A stretch of 64,000 nt of DNA from Roseateles saccharophilus (lineage in GTDB: Bacteria; Pseudomonadota; Gammaproteobacteria; Burkholderiales; Burkholderiaceae_C), in NCBI RefSeq assembly GCF_004342485.1, contig NZ_SMBU01000004.1:186001-250000 (forward strand), in the 5' to 3' direction. A program made the translations under genes and the position numbers. This document shows positions 37,858-51,644 of the stretch, piece after piece; position 1 is the first letter of the stretch, and every line of letters begins with the position of its first letter. Under the pieces are notes generated by a model. It was not told where the DNA came from. It ran no database searches and saw nothing but the letters and a program-made list of their open reading frames with translations.

Positions 37858-40800
37858 ATGTGGATGACCCGCGTTTCCATCCAGAACCCGGTCTTCGCGA
37901 CCATGGTGATGGTGGCCCTGTGCGTGCTGGGCCTGTTCTCCTACGCCAAGCTCGGTGTCGAGCAGATGCCCGACATCACGCTGCCCGGCGCCTGGATCGA
38001 CATCCGCTACCCGGGCGCCTCGCCCGAGGCCGTCGAGCGTGAAGTCGCCAAGCCCCTGGAAGAGGCGCTGAACAGCATTGCCGGCGTCGACCGCATCCAG
38101 TCGCGCAGCTTTGAAGGCCGCGTGCAGGCCAGCGTCGAATTCACGCTGGACACCGACATGAACCGCGCGATGCAGGACCTGCGCGACCGCGTCGCCGCGG
38201 CCCAGGCCGCCTTCCCGAGGGACGTGAAGCCGCCGTCGATGTCGCGCTTCCAGGGCGACAACGCCCAGCCCATCGTCGTGCTGGCGCTGCTGAGCTCGAC
38301 GCGCGGCGCGCGCGAGCTGTCGATGATGGCCGACCTCATCGTGTCCAAGCGGCTGGGCCGCGTCGAGGGCGTGGCCAAGGTGGACGTCGGCGGCATGACG
38401 ACCCGCGAGGTGCGCATCGACCTCGACCCGATGCGGCTGCGCGCCTATGGCGTGACGCCGGCCGAGATCTCCAAGGCCTTGAACGACGCGAACAGCGACC
38501 AGCCCGTCGGCCTGCTGAGCGACACCAACGCCGACGCCATCCTGCGCGTCGAAGGCCGCGCCAAGGACCCCAAGGCCTTCGGCCAGATGGTCGTCGCGCG
38601 CCGCGGCAACCTGGCGCTGACGCTGAACGACCTGGGCACCCTGGTCGAGCGCGAGCGCGAGGTCGACAGCATCGCCCGCATCAACGGCCAGCCGGCCGTC
38701 AGCTTCAACGTCTTCAAGCAGCAGGACGCCAACATCGTGCAGACCGGCGAGGCCGTGAAGGATGCGACGGAGGAACTGCGCAAGGTGCTGCCCAAGGACG
38801 TCGAGCTGCGCCTGATCTACGCCAACAGCGACTTTGTGAAGGGCTCGCTCACCGGCCTGCGGCACACGCTGATCGAAGGCGCGCTGCTGACCGTCGCCAT
38901 CGTCTTCCTGTTCCTGCACAGCTGGCGCTCGACCATCATCACCGGCCTGACGCTGCCCATCGCCGTCATCTCCAGCTTCATCGCCGTGCATGCCTTCGGC
39001 TTCACGCTGAACTTCATGACGATGATGGCGCTGTCCCTGTGCATTGGCCTGCTGATCGACGACGCCATCGTCGTGCGCGAGAACATCGTGCGCCACGTCG
39101 GCATGGGCAAGAGCCATTACCAGGCCGCTGCCGACGGCACCAACGAGATCGGCCTGGCCGTGATGGCCACCACCTTCGCGATCTGCGCCGTCTTCGTTCC
39201 CGTCGCCTTCATGGGCGGCATCATCGGCAAGTTCTTCTATCCCTTCGGCATCACGGTCGCCGTGGCGGTGATGGTCAGCCTCTTCGTCAGCTTCACGCTC
39301 GACCCGATGCTGTCCTCGGTCTGGCACGACCCGGTCAACGAGCGCGTGAAGCGCCTGCCCGTCGTCGGCCATGCCATCCGCGCGACCGACTGGTGCATGG
39401 AGCATCTGCACGACCGCTATGCGCGCCTGATCGGCTGGGCCTTCTCGGGCCGCCGCTACCGCGTCTTCGTGCCGCCCATCCCGGCCTATGGCCGCCCGTT
39501 CGATGCCAACGGCCGACGCGAAAAGAGCGCCAAGCGAGTCTTGCGCTTCGCGACGCTGACGCCGCGCGGCCTGGTCATGTGGGGCGCTTTCGCGAGCTTC
39601 GTCGCGGCGCTGATGCTGGCGCCCCTGGTCGGCAGCGAGTTCGTGCCGCAGACCGACAACGGCTTCACCCAGGTCAACCTGCGCATGCCGGTGGCCTCCA
39701 GCGTCGAGCGCGGCAGCGCCAAGGTCGCGCAGATCGAGGAGATCCTGAAGAACTACCCCGAGATCAAGACCGTCTCGGCGGTCATCGGCAGCACCGGCGA
39801 GGGCCTGTCAACGGGCCGCAACCAGGCGTCGCTGAACATCTCCCTCATCGACCGCAGCGAGCGCAAGCGCACGCAGAAGGAGATCGAGGACGCGATCCGC
39901 GCCGACATCGCGAAGATCCCGGGCGTCGAGGTCAGCGTGGGCTTCGACCGGCCGATCTGGATCACCATCCTCGGCAGCGACCCCGAGGTGCTGACCCAGA
40001 CCGCGAAGGACCTGGTCGAGAAGATCAAGAAGGTGCCCGGCGCCGTGGACGTCGACACCACCGTCAAGCCCGGCCTGCCGGCCTTCGCCGTGCGCCTGAA
40101 GGACTCGGCCATCCGCGAGCTCGGCCTGACCGCGCCGCAGGTCGCGTCCAGCCTGCGTGCCTACGTGAACGGCGACGTCGCCACCTACTGGACGACGCCC
40201 GACGGCAACCAGGTCGAGGTGCTGCTGCGCCTGCCGCGCGAGCAGCGCGAGCGCATCGAGCAGATGGCCAAGCTGCCGGTCGCCTTCTCCAAGGACGGCG
40301 CGCCCATCACGCTGGACCAGGTTGCCACCATCGATCCGGTCTTCAACCCCGAGGTCATCCGCCGCGAGAACCTGCAGCGCCGCGAGGCCGTGTTCGCCGG
40401 CGTGCAGGGCCGCCCGGGCGGCGACGTGAACGCCGACGTGCAGAAGCTCATCAAGACCATCCAGCTGCCGCCCGGCGTCAGCTTCAAGGTGGACGGCGCC
40501 GGCAAGCAGCAGGCCGAGGCCTTCAATGGCCTGCTGGCCGCGATGGGCCTGGCGGTGATCTTCATCTACATCGTGCTGGCCAGCCAGTTCGGCAGCTTCC
40601 TGCAGCCCATCGCCATCATGGCCTCGCTGCCGCTGGCCCTCATCGGCGTGATGCTGGCCCTGCTGCTGTGGCGCTCCACGCTGAACGTGTTCTCGATGAT
40701 CGGCCTCGTCATGCTGATGGGCCTGGTGACCAAGAACGCGATCCTGCTGGTGGACTTCGCCAACCATGCCCGCAAGGCTGGCGCGACGGTGGCCGAGGCG

Positions 40801-41100
40801 CTGCGCGAGGCCGGTCTGATCCGCATGCGCCCCATCATCATGACGACGGCGGCCATGGTCTTCGGCATGCTGCCGATGGCTATCGCGCTGAACGATGGCG
40901 GCGAGATCCAGGCACCCATGGGCCGGGCCATCATCGGCGGCGTCATCACGTCGACGCTGCTGACCCTGGTCGTCGTGCCGGTGCTCTACAGCTACCTCGT
41001 GCGCGACAGGAAACCCGCCGCCAAGCCGGCGGAGCAGGGCGCCGCCACCGCGCTGCCGCTGCACGGCATGCCGGGTGCGATGCCGGCGGACAAGGAATAG
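37858..41100 (+). CDS. RND superfamily efflux pump, inner-membrane transporter (HAE-1 like)
   Basis: 1080 residues. Second RND pump of the window, clearly paralogous to the one at 21133. TM4 carries the proton-relay Asp pair in [19 protein letters not shown]. The central region between the two repeats holds a longer cytoplasmic loop (about 500-565) with [21 protein letters not shown] 37858 ([13 protein letters not shown]); ATG 37864 is an alternative. Probably exports amphiphilic compounds; substrate and outer-membrane partner are not encoded here. Confidence 0.93.
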   Translation: MWMTRVSIQNPVFATMVMVALCVLGLFSYAKLGVEQMPDITLPGAWIDIRYPGASPEAVEREVAKPLEEALNSIAGVDRIQSRSFEGRVQASVEFTLDTDMNRAMQDLRDRVAAAQAAFPRDVKPPSMSRFQGDNAQPIVVLALLSSTRGARELSMMADLIVSKRLGRVEGVAKVDVGGMTTREVRIDLDPMRLRAYGVTPAEISKALNDANSDQPVGLLSDTNADAILRVEGRAKDPKAFGQMVVARRGNLALTLNDLGTLVEREREVDSIARINGQPAVSFNVFKQQDANIVQTGEAVKDATEELRKVLPKDVELRLIYANSDFVKGSLTGLRHTLIEGALLTVAIVFLFLHSWRSTIITGLTLPIAVISSFIAVHAFGFTLNFMTMMALSLCIGLLIDDAIVVRENIVRHVGMGKSHYQAAADGTNEIGLAVMATTFAICAVFVPVAFMGGIIGKFFYPFGITVAVAVMVSLFVSFTLDPMLSSVWHDPVNERVKRLPVVGHAIRATDWCMEHLHDRYARLIGWAFSGRRYRVFVPPIPAYGRPFDANGRREKSAKRVLRFATLTPRGLVMWGAFASFVAALMLAPLVGSEFVPQTDNGFTQVNLRMPVASSVERGSAKVAQIEEILKNYPEIKTVSAVIGSTGEGLSTGRNQASLNISLIDRSERKRTQKEIEDAIRADIAKIPGVEVSVGFDRPIWITILGSDPEVLTQTAKDLVEKIKKVPGAVDVDTTVKPGLPAFAVRLKDSAIRELGLTAPQVASSLRAYVNGDVATYWTTPDGNQVEVLLRLPREQRERIEQMAKLPVAFSKDGAPITLDQVATIDPVFNPEVIRRENLQRREAVFAGVQGRPGGDVNADVQKLIKTIQLPPGVSFKVDGAGKQQAEAFNGLLAAMGLAVIFIYIVLASQFGSFLQPIAIMASLPLALIGVMLALLLWRSTLNVFSMIGLVMLMGLVTKNAILLVDFANHARKAGATVAEALREAGLIRMRPIIMTTAAMVFGMLPMAIALNDGGEIQAPMGRAIIGGVITSTLLTLVVVPVLYSYLVRDRKPAAKPAEQGAATALPLHGMPGAMPADKE

Positions 41101-41129
41101 AAGTTTCCCCTCGAGCGCTCCCGCGCCCT

Positions 41130-41160
41130 GGGCCGGCCGCTTCGGTGGCCGGCCCTTTTT
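41130..41160 (+). terminator. Strong rho-independent terminator of the second RND operon
   Basis: Stem GGGCCGGCC (41130-41138), loop GCTTCGGT, stem GGCCGGCCC (41147-41155), then TTTTT at 41156-41160. It lies 30 nt after the pump stop. Confidence 0.92.
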
Positions 41161-41180
41161 GCGGCTTCAGCGCCCCGAAT

Positions 41181-41312
41181 TCAGACGATGCCGGCGAAAG
41201 GGCCAGCCTTCTGCATCGCGTGCGAAGCAGAGCCCGGCAGGCCGTGGGTCAGCGCCCAGATCCAGAAGATCATCAGTGCGAATGCGATTCCGGTCAGCTT
41301 CCATCGCCTCAT
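41181..41312 (-). CDS. Small single-TM hypothetical protein (43 aa)
   Basis: A 43-residue reading frame beginning at ATG 41312, preceded at 7 nt by GAGGAG. It starts MRRWKLTG and has one TM helix (IAFALMIFWIWALTHGL, about 9-25) and a short polar tail. Positive residues before the helix suggest N-in topology. No family recognised. It lies between the RND terminator and the GDCCVxC gene. Confidence 0.55.
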   Translation of the reverse strand: MRRWKLTGIAFALMIFWIWALTHGLPGSASHAMQKAGPFAGIV

Positions 41313-41480
41313 CGACGACTCCTCGGGAAACGAGCGGGATTGCCGACCGGGGCGAAGCCCTGCTCGATGCAACCCGGTTCGGGTGTCCGCGGACTCTAGA
41401 AAACGGCGGCTGACCGGAAGCTGACCAACGGCACCCTGGCGCAACGGTCCCAGCCCGCAGGCGCGGCTGTGGGCGACGGC

Positions 41481-41723
41481 TCAGGCGCCGCAGCCTGGGC
41501 AGCCCCGCTGCTGCTGCACCGGCGGGCACTTGACCGAGCCGTAGGAGCAGAACACGCAGCAGTCGCCGGGCTTGGGGCGCAGCAGGGTCTTGCACCGCTC
41601 GCACTCGTAGAAGAACTGGCAGGCATCGGTCGGCATGAGTTCGCGCTTTGCATAGCCGCAGACGGGGCAGGTCAGCGTGGATTCCAGCTGGACGGCGGTG
41701 GAGCTGGGGCCTACCACTTGCAC
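41481..41723 (-). CDS. GDCCVxC-domain small cysteine-rich protein
   Basis: 80 residues with 11 cysteines: CPVCG near the N-terminus, a YECERCKTLLRP pair, the diagnostic GDCCVFC, then CPP and CPGC at the end. The family, annotated as GDCCVxC (seleno)proteins, has members with selenocysteine; here all positions are Cys. Likely binds a metal or acts in thiol redox; function unknown. The only usable starts are GTG codons (41723 or 41717), which overlap the 3' end of the upstream repeat-protein gene by 13 or 7 nt and suggest coupled translation. Confidence 0.78.
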   Translation of the reverse strand: MQVVGPSSTAVQLESTLTCPVCGYAKRELMPTDACQFFYECERCKTLLRPKPGDCCVFCSYGSVKCPPVQQQRGCPGCGA

Positions 41724-43234
41724 CCCTTGCCGCGCGCCGTGTCGATGGCCAGCGGTATGGCGGCCAGGATGCCGGCATTGCTGTAGGCCTTGCGGCAGTC
41801 CTTGTTGGCCGCGTCCTCGATGGACTGCTCCAGCTTGGACCTGCGTTCCGGCGGCTGCGGCAGCAGTTCGACGAGGCCGGGGCCGCGGCGGGCGGCGCTA
41901 TCGCCACGTGGCAGCGACAGGTTCAGCGGCGTCCGTGGCGCGCTGGCGGCGGCCGCGGGCGGCAGGGCCGGCGCGGCGCCGATGCGCGGGCCGGCATCGG
42001 GCGCGCCCGGCGAGGCCCGGGGCGCGGCATAGGGGTTGGCGTCCGGATCGCCCTGGGCCGGGCCGGCCGGGAGGGGCTGGCTGGGCAGGGCGCTGGACAG
42101 GTCGGCCGGCAGGGCCGCGGCCGGCACCGCCGCTGCCGGGCGCGTGTTGGTCACGGGCTGCATCGGCATGGCGGCGTTCGCGCCCTCGGCCGCTTCCAGC
42201 CGGCGCACCGCGGCGGGCAGATCCTGGGCTGCAGGCAGGGCCGTCGACGCCGACCGGGCAGCGCCGGCCTGGCGCAGTTCGCTGGCCCGTGGCAGGCCGG
42301 CGGTCGCAGTGTCGTTCGACGGGGCCTCCAGCTTCTGCACCGCGGCGGGCAGGGCCGCTGCGGGCGTGGGTGGCACGGTGGTGCCCGGCGGCGTGCTGCG
42401 CAGCTCGGCTGCACGCGGCAGGGGCGTGGCGACACCGCTCTCGGCCGTGGCTTCGAGCCGGTGCACCGGTGGTGGCAGCTCGGCGCTCGGCGCGACGGCG
42501 GCAGGCGCGGGCGGAGCGCGCAATTCGGTCGGGCGGGGCAGCGCGGCGGCGCCCGGCGACGCGGCCTCCAGCCGCTGCACCGGGGCCGGCAGCTCGGTGG
42601 CCAGCGGCGCTTCGAAGGCTCGGGCCGGCGCGCTCAGGCGTGGGGGCGGGGCCAGCGGCGCGGCGGTCTCGGGCTGGGCCTCCAGCCGCCCGATGGCGGC
42701 GGGCAGGTCCGGCGCGGGGGCCGGCAGCGGCACGGTGGCGGCGCCCGCGCGCGCCAGGTCGGCCGGCTGCATCGGCAGCACGGTCGATTCGGCCGGCGCG
42801 ATGCGCGCCAGCGGCGGCGTGAGGTTCTCGCGCTCGACCGGGCGGAAGCCTTCCGGCAGGTCCAGCGTTGCGGCGTCGGGCGCAGCGGTGGAGGCTTCGT
42901 CGCCGCGCGCGGCCTCGGCCGGCGCTTCGCGCGGGTTCCGGCGGCCCGGCGCGGCAGCCCCGGTGGGTTCGGCCGGGCTGGCCTGGCCCGTGGCGCGCTC
43001 GCCGGGCGGCGCGTCGGCCTCTTCGCCGCTGCGGCCCAGCAGCCTGACGGTCAGGCTGCCCCAGACGCCCTGGCCCGGCGTGGCGCTGCCGGTCGCGTTG
43101 CCGAATACCAGCACCAGCCAGACGTGCAGCAGCACGGCCAGCAGCAGGCAGCGCCGCAGCAGGCGCGGGTCGGGCGGCGGGCGGCGGGGGAAGGCGGCGG
43201 CGGACACGGCGGCCGGATTGTGTCTCGGCGCCAC
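41711..43234 (-). CDS. Membrane-anchored Pro/Ala-rich tandem-repeat protein, unknown function
   Basis: 507 residues from GTG 43234 (GTG 43207 is possible). A TM helix at about 27-46 (CLLLAVLLHVWLVLVFG) is followed by a long low-complexity periplasmic region. It contains five copies of LP-(A/P)-x-(V/I)-x-(R/K)-LEA, alternating with P-R-x-x-ELR units, at a period of about 45 residues. The last 60 residues are different: LLPQPPERRSKLEQSIEDAANKDCRKAY (seen as LLPQPPERRSKLEQ and DAANKDCRKAY), ending GKGCKW, with two Cys. The layout (single TM, Pro-rich stalk, small end domain) recalls TonB, but no TonB motif is seen. The GDCCVxC gene follows with an overlap. Confidence 0.75.
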   Translation of the reverse strand: MAPRHNPAAVSAAAFPRRPPPDPRLLRRCLLLAVLLHVWLVLVFGNATGSATPGQGVWGSLTVRLLGRSGEEADAPPGERATGQASPAEPTGAAAPGRRNPREAPAEAARGDEASTAAPDAATLDLPEGFRPVERENLTPPLARIAPAESTVLPMQPADLARAGAATVPLPAPAPDLPAAIGRLEAQPETAAPLAPPPRLSAPARAFEAPLATELPAPVQRLEAASPGAAALPRPTELRAPPAPAAVAPSAELPPPVHRLEATAESGVATPLPRAAELRSTPPGTTVPPTPAAALPAAVQKLEAPSNDTATAGLPRASELRQAGAARSASTALPAAQDLPAAVRRLEAAEGANAAMPMQPVTNTRPAAAVPAAALPADLSSALPSQPLPAGPAQGDPDANPYAAPRASPGAPDAGPRIGAAPALPPAAAASAPRTPLNLSLPRGDSAARRGPGLVELLPQPPERRSKLEQSIEDAANKDCRKAYSNAGILAAIPLAIDTARGKGCKW

Positions 43235-43262
43235 CGCTGTTTCGTGAAGCGGCCGGCCCGGT

Positions 43263-44486
43263 TCAGCCTTTCGCCAGCGGGTTCCAGAGCTCGTCGAGAT
43301 GGGTGAAGCCCCAGGTTTCGGGTGGCTCGCGGCCGATGATGGCGTCCCTGGCCGACGGCGAGGACAGGTCCAGCATCTGCACCGGGATGGGCATGCCGGA
43401 CTTGGTCGAGTAGAAGACCTTCACCCGCGGCTTGATGAGCGAGCCGGGATTCTGGTCGACGACGACGGCCAGCCGGCCGGACTGCAGCCGCACCAGCGTG
43501 CCGGTGGGGTAGATACCGACGCTCTTCAGGAAGGCCTGGAACAGGGCAGGGTCGAAATGACCCTTCCACTGCGCCATGCGCTGCAACGAACCGGCCGGGT
43601 CCCAGGCCGTCTTGTAGGGCCGCGTGGACGTGATTGCGTCGTAGACGTCGCAGATGGCGCCCATGCGCGCCATCCGGCCGATCTGCTCGCCGGCCAGCCG
43701 GTGCGGGTAGCCGGTGCCGTCGATCTTCTCGTGATGGTGCAGCACGACGTCGAGCGCCACGGCGGGCACGCGGGCGCTGCCCTTGAGCAGCTCGTGGCCG
43801 CGCTCGGGGTGGGTCCGCATCACGTCGAACTCGGTGTCGGTCAGCGAGCCAGGCTTGTTCAGCACCTCCAGCGGCATCTTCATCTTGCCGACGTCGTGCA
43901 GCAGGCCGGCTAGGCCGGCCTCGCGGGTCTCGCTGTCCGTCAGGCCGAGCTGGCGGGCCAGCCCGACCATCAGCGCGCAGACGGCCACCGAATGCATATA
44001 GGTGTAGTCGTCGCGGGTCTTCAGCCTGGCGAGGCTGATGAAGGCCGAGGGGTTGCGGGCAAGCGTCAGGGCCACCTCCTCGACGACCGGGAAGCAGCGT
44101 TCGGTGTTGACCGTCTGGCCCAGGCGGGCCTCGCCGAACATGGCCATGACGGCCTGCTTGGAGCGGTTGAGGACCTGGCTGGCGCGTTCGATCTCGGCCT
44201 CGAGGCTTTCGCCGCGTGCCGGCGCCGCAGCCTGCGTTGCCTCGGCCTGCGGTGCCGGCGCGGCGAGCGCCTCCGCAACGGCAGACGCCACCGGCTCGTC
44301 CACGTCGCGCCCCTTGCTGATGTCGATCCAGACCGCCGGCACGCTGCTGGCCCTGAGCAGCGCCAGGTCGCCCGCATCGAGCAGCACGAACTTGGTCTTC
44401 CAGAACGGGTGCGACAGCCATGCCCCTTCCAGCGACTGCAGATACATCCCCAGCGTCACTTGGGAGGTCGGGATCTTCTTCAGCAT
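43263..44486 (-). CDS. HD-GYP domain protein with N-terminal DUF3391 (probable c-di-GMP phosphodiesterase)
   Basis: 407 residues from ATG 44486 ([16 protein letters not shown]). DUF3391 at about 1-110, an Ala/Glu-rich linker, then the HD-GYP domain from about 150. The metal site includes His197-Asp198 ([11 protein letters not shown]), and the signature is [12 protein letters not shown], with the GYP residues intact. Such enzymes break c-di-GMP to GMP and pGpG, which affects motility and biofilm. No membrane segment, so cytosolic. A longer frame to 44555 lacks family support. Confidence 0.93.
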   Translation of the reverse strand: MLKKIPTSQVTLGMYLQSLEGAWLSHPFWKTKFVLLDAGDLALLRASSVPAVWIDISKGRDVDEPVASAVAEALAAPAPQAEATQAAAPARGESLEAEIERASQVLNRSKQAVMAMFGEARLGQTVNTERCFPVVEEVALTLARNPSAFISLARLKTRDDYTYMHSVAVCALMVGLARQLGLTDSETREAGLAGLLHDVGKMKMPLEVLNKPGSLTDTEFDVMRTHPERGHELLKGSARVPAVALDVVLHHHEKIDGTGYPHRLAGEQIGRMARMGAICDVYDAITSTRPYKTAWDPAGSLQRMAQWKGHFDPALFQAFLKSVGIYPTGTLVRLQSGRLAVVVDQNPGSLIKPRVKVFYSTKSGMPIPVQMLDLSSPSARDAIIGREPPETWGFTHLDELWNPLAKG

Positions 44487-44670
44487 GATCAGAAATGGCT
44501 GGCTGGCGAAAGTATCGATGCCATGCCTGGAACCGAGTTGTGATGCATTTGGCATCCCGCCGGCTACTTCGGGTTTCCCTGATCGTGGTCAAGCAGCGGC
44601 GCCGCAGCCCCGCAATGCCTGCGTCACGCAGCCGCACTTAAAGTCGGGACTCCTTCACACGGAGCCCACG

Positions 44671-45060
44671 ATGGACGCCCAGCAACTGCTCTCCGAATTC
44701 CTTTCCACCGAACATGGCGCCCAGGCCATGCAGGCGCTGACGGCGCAGGGCTATTCCGACGCCGATGCCCAGCAGCTGCTGGGCCACGCCACCGAGGCTG
44801 CGCAAGCCCATGTCGAGGAACAGCATGCGGGCCTGATGGGCTCGCATCCCGGCAAGAGCTTCTTTGCCGCCTTCGCCGCCGGGCTCGTGCAAGGGGACGG
44901 GTTCTTCAAGTCGTTGGAGGACGGCGGAGAGGGCGTGATCTCGGCGCGCATCGCCGAGGCGGTGGCCAACAAGGCGGGCGTGGATTCGTCGGCCGCCTCG
45001 ACGATTGCCGCTGCCGCAACGCCCTTCCTGGTGAGCTTCCTGAAGAGCAAGCTGGGCTGA
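44671..45060 (+). CDS. Hypothetical 129-aa alanine-rich protein
   Basis: 129 residues. ATG 44671 has a GGAG site. No signal peptide. Ala/Gln-rich helices form the first half (residues 1-55), a short SHPGKSFFAAFAAGLVQGDGFF segment (in part GKSFFAAFAAGLVQGDG) the middle, and a hydrophobic amphipathic end (AASTIAAAATPFLVSFLKSKLG). It faintly recalls DUF937/YidB-like proteins, which I cannot confirm. Divergent from the HD-GYP gene across 184 nt. Confidence 0.75.
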   Translation: MDAQQLLSEFLSTEHGAQAMQALTAQGYSDADAQQLLGHATEAAQAHVEEQHAGLMGSHPGKSFFAAFAAGLVQGDGFFKSLEDGGEGVISARIAEAVANKAGVDSSAASTIAAAATPFLVSFLKSKLG

Positions 45061-45068
45061 GCTGCCGC

Positions 45069-45995
45069 TCAGCGCAGCGAGGCTGCGAATCCCGGGTCGG
45101 TCAGCGGCGCGAACCTGAAGCCCTCGGCCAGCAGGCGCTCGATCAGGGCCTCGAGCTTGGCCAGCGTGTTCGGGTGGATCTCGTGCATCAGCACGATGCC
45201 GCCCTTGCGCGCCTTCACGGCGGCGACGACGTGGTCGACGAAATGCTCGCGGTTGACCTTGTCCACGCCACAGATCTTGGCTTCGTGCGCGTCGATGCTG
45301 CCGGTCTTGTCGAAGGCCCAGTCGCAGCTGTCCACATGCCAGCCGACGATGCGGTAGCCGAGCTGCTGCAGCTCCGCATTGGTCTCGCAGCTGGAGTTGC
45401 CATAGGGGTAGCGGAACAGCTTGGGCGCCGCCAGCGCCGCCAGCGCCGTGTCGCTGCGCTCGACCTCGCTGGCCTGCTTGGCCGCCGGGATGTCGTGGAA
45501 ATTGGGATGGGACCAGGAATGGTTGCCCACCAGCGCCAGCGGGTGCGCCTTCACCAGGGCGGCCAGCTCGGGATGGCGCTGCACCTTGGCCGCGATGAGG
45601 AAGAAGCTGGCCGGGATCTGGTGCTTGTCCAGCAGCGCGAGGATGGCCTCGGTGGCGCCCGGCTCAGGGCCGTCGTCGAAGCTGAGGCTGACCACACCGG
45701 ACGGCGGCGGCGTCCCGATGTCGGACTCGAAGCGACAGCTCTGCTTCAAGGCCTCGGCAGGCTGGTTCATCTGCTCGGCCAGGCCACGCACGCGGGCCGC
45801 ACGGATCTCGATGGCATGGTTGTGGTGCGGGCGCTCGGGGGCACTGGCCGCGCTGGCAGGCGCGGCGGGTGCCGATGGTGCGGACGAGGGCGCGGCAGGC
45901 GGCGTGGCGGCCTGGGGAGCGGCTGAGGCGGGGCCGAGCAGCCAGGCGAGGCAGCTGAGGGCAAGCAGGTGGGGGATGGTTTTCACGGCGCGCAT
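45069..45995 (-). CDS. Polysaccharide deacetylase (NodB domain), exported
   Basis: 308 residues. Signal peptide (cleavage after ASA, about 25), a Pro/Ala/Ser linker to about 55, then the NodB domain. Metal site: Asp107-Asp108 (SFDDGPE), His159 and His163 (GNHSWSHPNF). Further motifs are FRYPYGNSS, WHVDSCDWAF and LMHEIHPNT. It removes acetyl groups from a polysaccharide such as chitin-like, peptidoglycan or exopolysaccharide chains; the substrate is open. The start lies 6 nt after the NRDE stop, so it can be co-transcribed from the minus strand. Confidence 0.9.
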   Translation of the reverse strand: MRAVKTIPHLLALSCLAWLLGPASAAPQAATPPAAPSSAPSAPAAPASAASAPERPHHNHAIEIRAARVRGLAEQMNQPAEALKQSCRFESDIGTPPPSGVVSLSFDDGPEPGATEAILALLDKHQIPASFFLIAAKVQRHPELAALVKAHPLALVGNHSWSHPNFHDIPAAKQASEVERSDTALAALAAPKLFRYPYGNSSCETNAELQQLGYRIVGWHVDSCDWAFDKTGSIDAHEAKICGVDKVNREHFVDHVVAAVKARKGGIVLMHEIHPNTLAKLEALIERLLAEGFRFAPLTDPGFAASLR

Positions 45996-46001
45996 TGTCA
46001 G

Positions 46002-46802
46002 TCAGGGCCAGGCGGGCAGTTCGTGCACGACCGGCGCCAGCCAGCGGCCCTCGGCCGTGACGCTGCGCTCGAGCACGCGCGTGGCGCCCGAGGCCTCGCG
46101 GATCAGCAGCGTCGAGCAGCGCGTGCCATAGCCAGCCAGCCCGGGCCGCGCCGGGTCCGGCATGCGCACGAAGCGCGGCGACAGCAGCCGCTCGCGCTCC
46201 AGGCCGACGCCGGTGTCGGGCAGTTCGGCGTCGGCCGCGGGCGAAGCATCGGCGAGGGCGGCGAAGAGCTCGTCGGCCAGCTGCTGCGGCGAGCGTGCGT
46301 ATTCGAGGGCCGCGGCCAGCGCCGCCTGCAGGCCGCGCGTCTTGGGCCAGGGCGTGTCCAGCGCCGCATTGGACAGCGCGTGGATGCCGGGCGCGAGCGC
46401 CACCGGTCCCGGCGCACGGTTGCTGAACCAATGCCAGGCGCCGCGGCGCAGATCGGCGGTGACGAGGTTGAAGCCGTTGTAGCCCGCACGCAGCGCGGCG
46501 CTGAAGGCCGGCGAGTCCAGCTCGCTGGCCAGCCAGTCGACGACGAGGGCACCGCGCGAGGGCGCGTCGGCGATCTGGCGGCCGGGTTCGCGCACATTGG
46601 TCAGCAGCGCGAGGCGGCCGGCGCGCGTCAGGCCGAACCAGCTGCCGCCGGCGCCGAGATCGCGGCCCGCGAGCAGCTCGACGCCGCCGGCCGGCCACCA
46701 GGCCATCGGCGCCGCGGGGCGGGCAAAGAACTCGTCGCGGTTGGCCGCGACGACGAGGGGAAAGCGCCGATGGGCGTTCAGTGCGAACGCGGCGAGGCAC
46801 AT
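46002..46802 (-). CDS. NRDE/TANGO2 family protein
   Basis: 266 residues. The family N-terminus is intact: [11 protein letters not shown] with Cys2 in the position of an Ntn-type nucleophile, then [33 protein letters not shown] and GYNGFNLV. Homologues in eukaryotes (TANGO2) affect Golgi and haem or lipid handling, and bacterial function is not defined. It lies 16 nt downstream of sdaA on the same strand. Confidence 0.9.
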   Translation of the reverse strand: MCLAAFALNAHRRFPLVVAANRDEFFARPAAPMAWWPAGGVELLAGRDLGAGGSWFGLTRAGRLALLTNVREPGRQIADAPSRGALVVDWLASELDSPAFSAALRAGYNGFNLVTADLRRGAWHWFSNRAPGPVALAPGIHALSNAALDTPWPKTRGLQAALAAALEYARSPQQLADELFAALADASPAADAELPDTGVGLERERLLSPRFVRMPDPARPGLAGYGTRCSTLLIREASGATRVLERSVTAEGRWLAPVVHELPAWP

Positions 46803-46818
46803 GGCTGGAGTCGCTGCC

Positions 46819-48207
<1,389 letters not shown>

Positions 48208-48227
48208 GTCTGCCTCGATTCAGTTGA

Positions 48228-48340
48228 GGGCGGCGTGTGGCCGCCCGACTCCTCCAGCGACTGCCGTGGAACCGGCTTTGCCAGGCCACTGGCAGCGCCC
48301 CATTGAGGGGGCCGGCGAAGCCGGTAGGGGGTGGTCTTGT
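48228..48340. repeat. Hairpin-rich intergenic stretch between gcvP and sdaA
   Basis: Holds GGGCGGC (48228-48234) pairing with GCCGCCC (48240-48246), and then a series of short inverted repeats around CCGGCTT/GCCGG and CCCCATTGAGGGGG. No gene fits. The texture resembles REP-like dispersed intergenic elements; whether other copies exist outside this window is not testable here. Confidence 0.5.
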
Positions 48341-51229
<2,889 letters not shown>

Positions 51230-51250
51230 GGCAGGTCTACAGCAGGTGGT

Positions 51251-51625
51251 TCAGAGGGTCTTGAGCAGGGCGTCGTAGGCGGTGGCGTCCATCAGCGGGT
51301 CGAGCTGGGCCGGGTTGCTCAGCTTGACCTTGAAGAACCAGCCAGCCTTCAGCGGGTCGGTGTTGGCCAGGGCGGGGTCGTCGCGCAGGGCCTCGTTGAC
51401 CTCGGTGATCTCGCCGTCCACGGGCATGTAGACGTCGGCCGCGGCCTTGACGGACTCGACGACGCCGGCGACGTCCTTCTCGGCATAGGCCTTGCCCACT
51501 TCGGGCAGGTCCACGAAGACCACGTCACCCAGCGCGTCCTGGGCATGCACGGTGATGCCGACCGTGGCGGTGCCGTCGCCGTGGACTTCGATCCATTCGT
51601 GGTCGGGGGTGTACTTGATGCTCAT
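51251..51625 (-). CDS. gcvH: Glycine cleavage system H protein
   Basis: Lipoyl carrier that shuttles the aminomethyl group between GcvP, GcvT and the lipoamide dehydrogenase. 124 residues. The lipoylation lysine is Lys60 in VVESVKAAADVY. N-terminus MSIKYTPDHEWIEV is canonical and sets the start at ATG 51625; an open frame to 51739 is upstream gcvT read out of frame. It lies 19 nt after gcvT. Confidence 0.97.
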   Translation of the reverse strand: MSIKYTPDHEWIEVHGDGTATVGITVHAQDALGDVVFVDLPEVGKAYAEKDVAGVVESVKAAADVYMPVDGEITEVNEALRDDPALANTDPLKAGWFFKVKLSNPAQLDPLMDATAYDALLKTL

Positions 51626-51644
51626 CGTTCTGGCTCCGAGTGGA

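Noticed and set aside
42036-43247. A 403-codon Ser/Ala/Arg-rich frame on the plus strand opposite the repeat protein
   Set aside because: Mirror of the Pro/Ala repeats. The minus-strand frame has a TM helix, regular protein repeats and a structured tail; this one has none.
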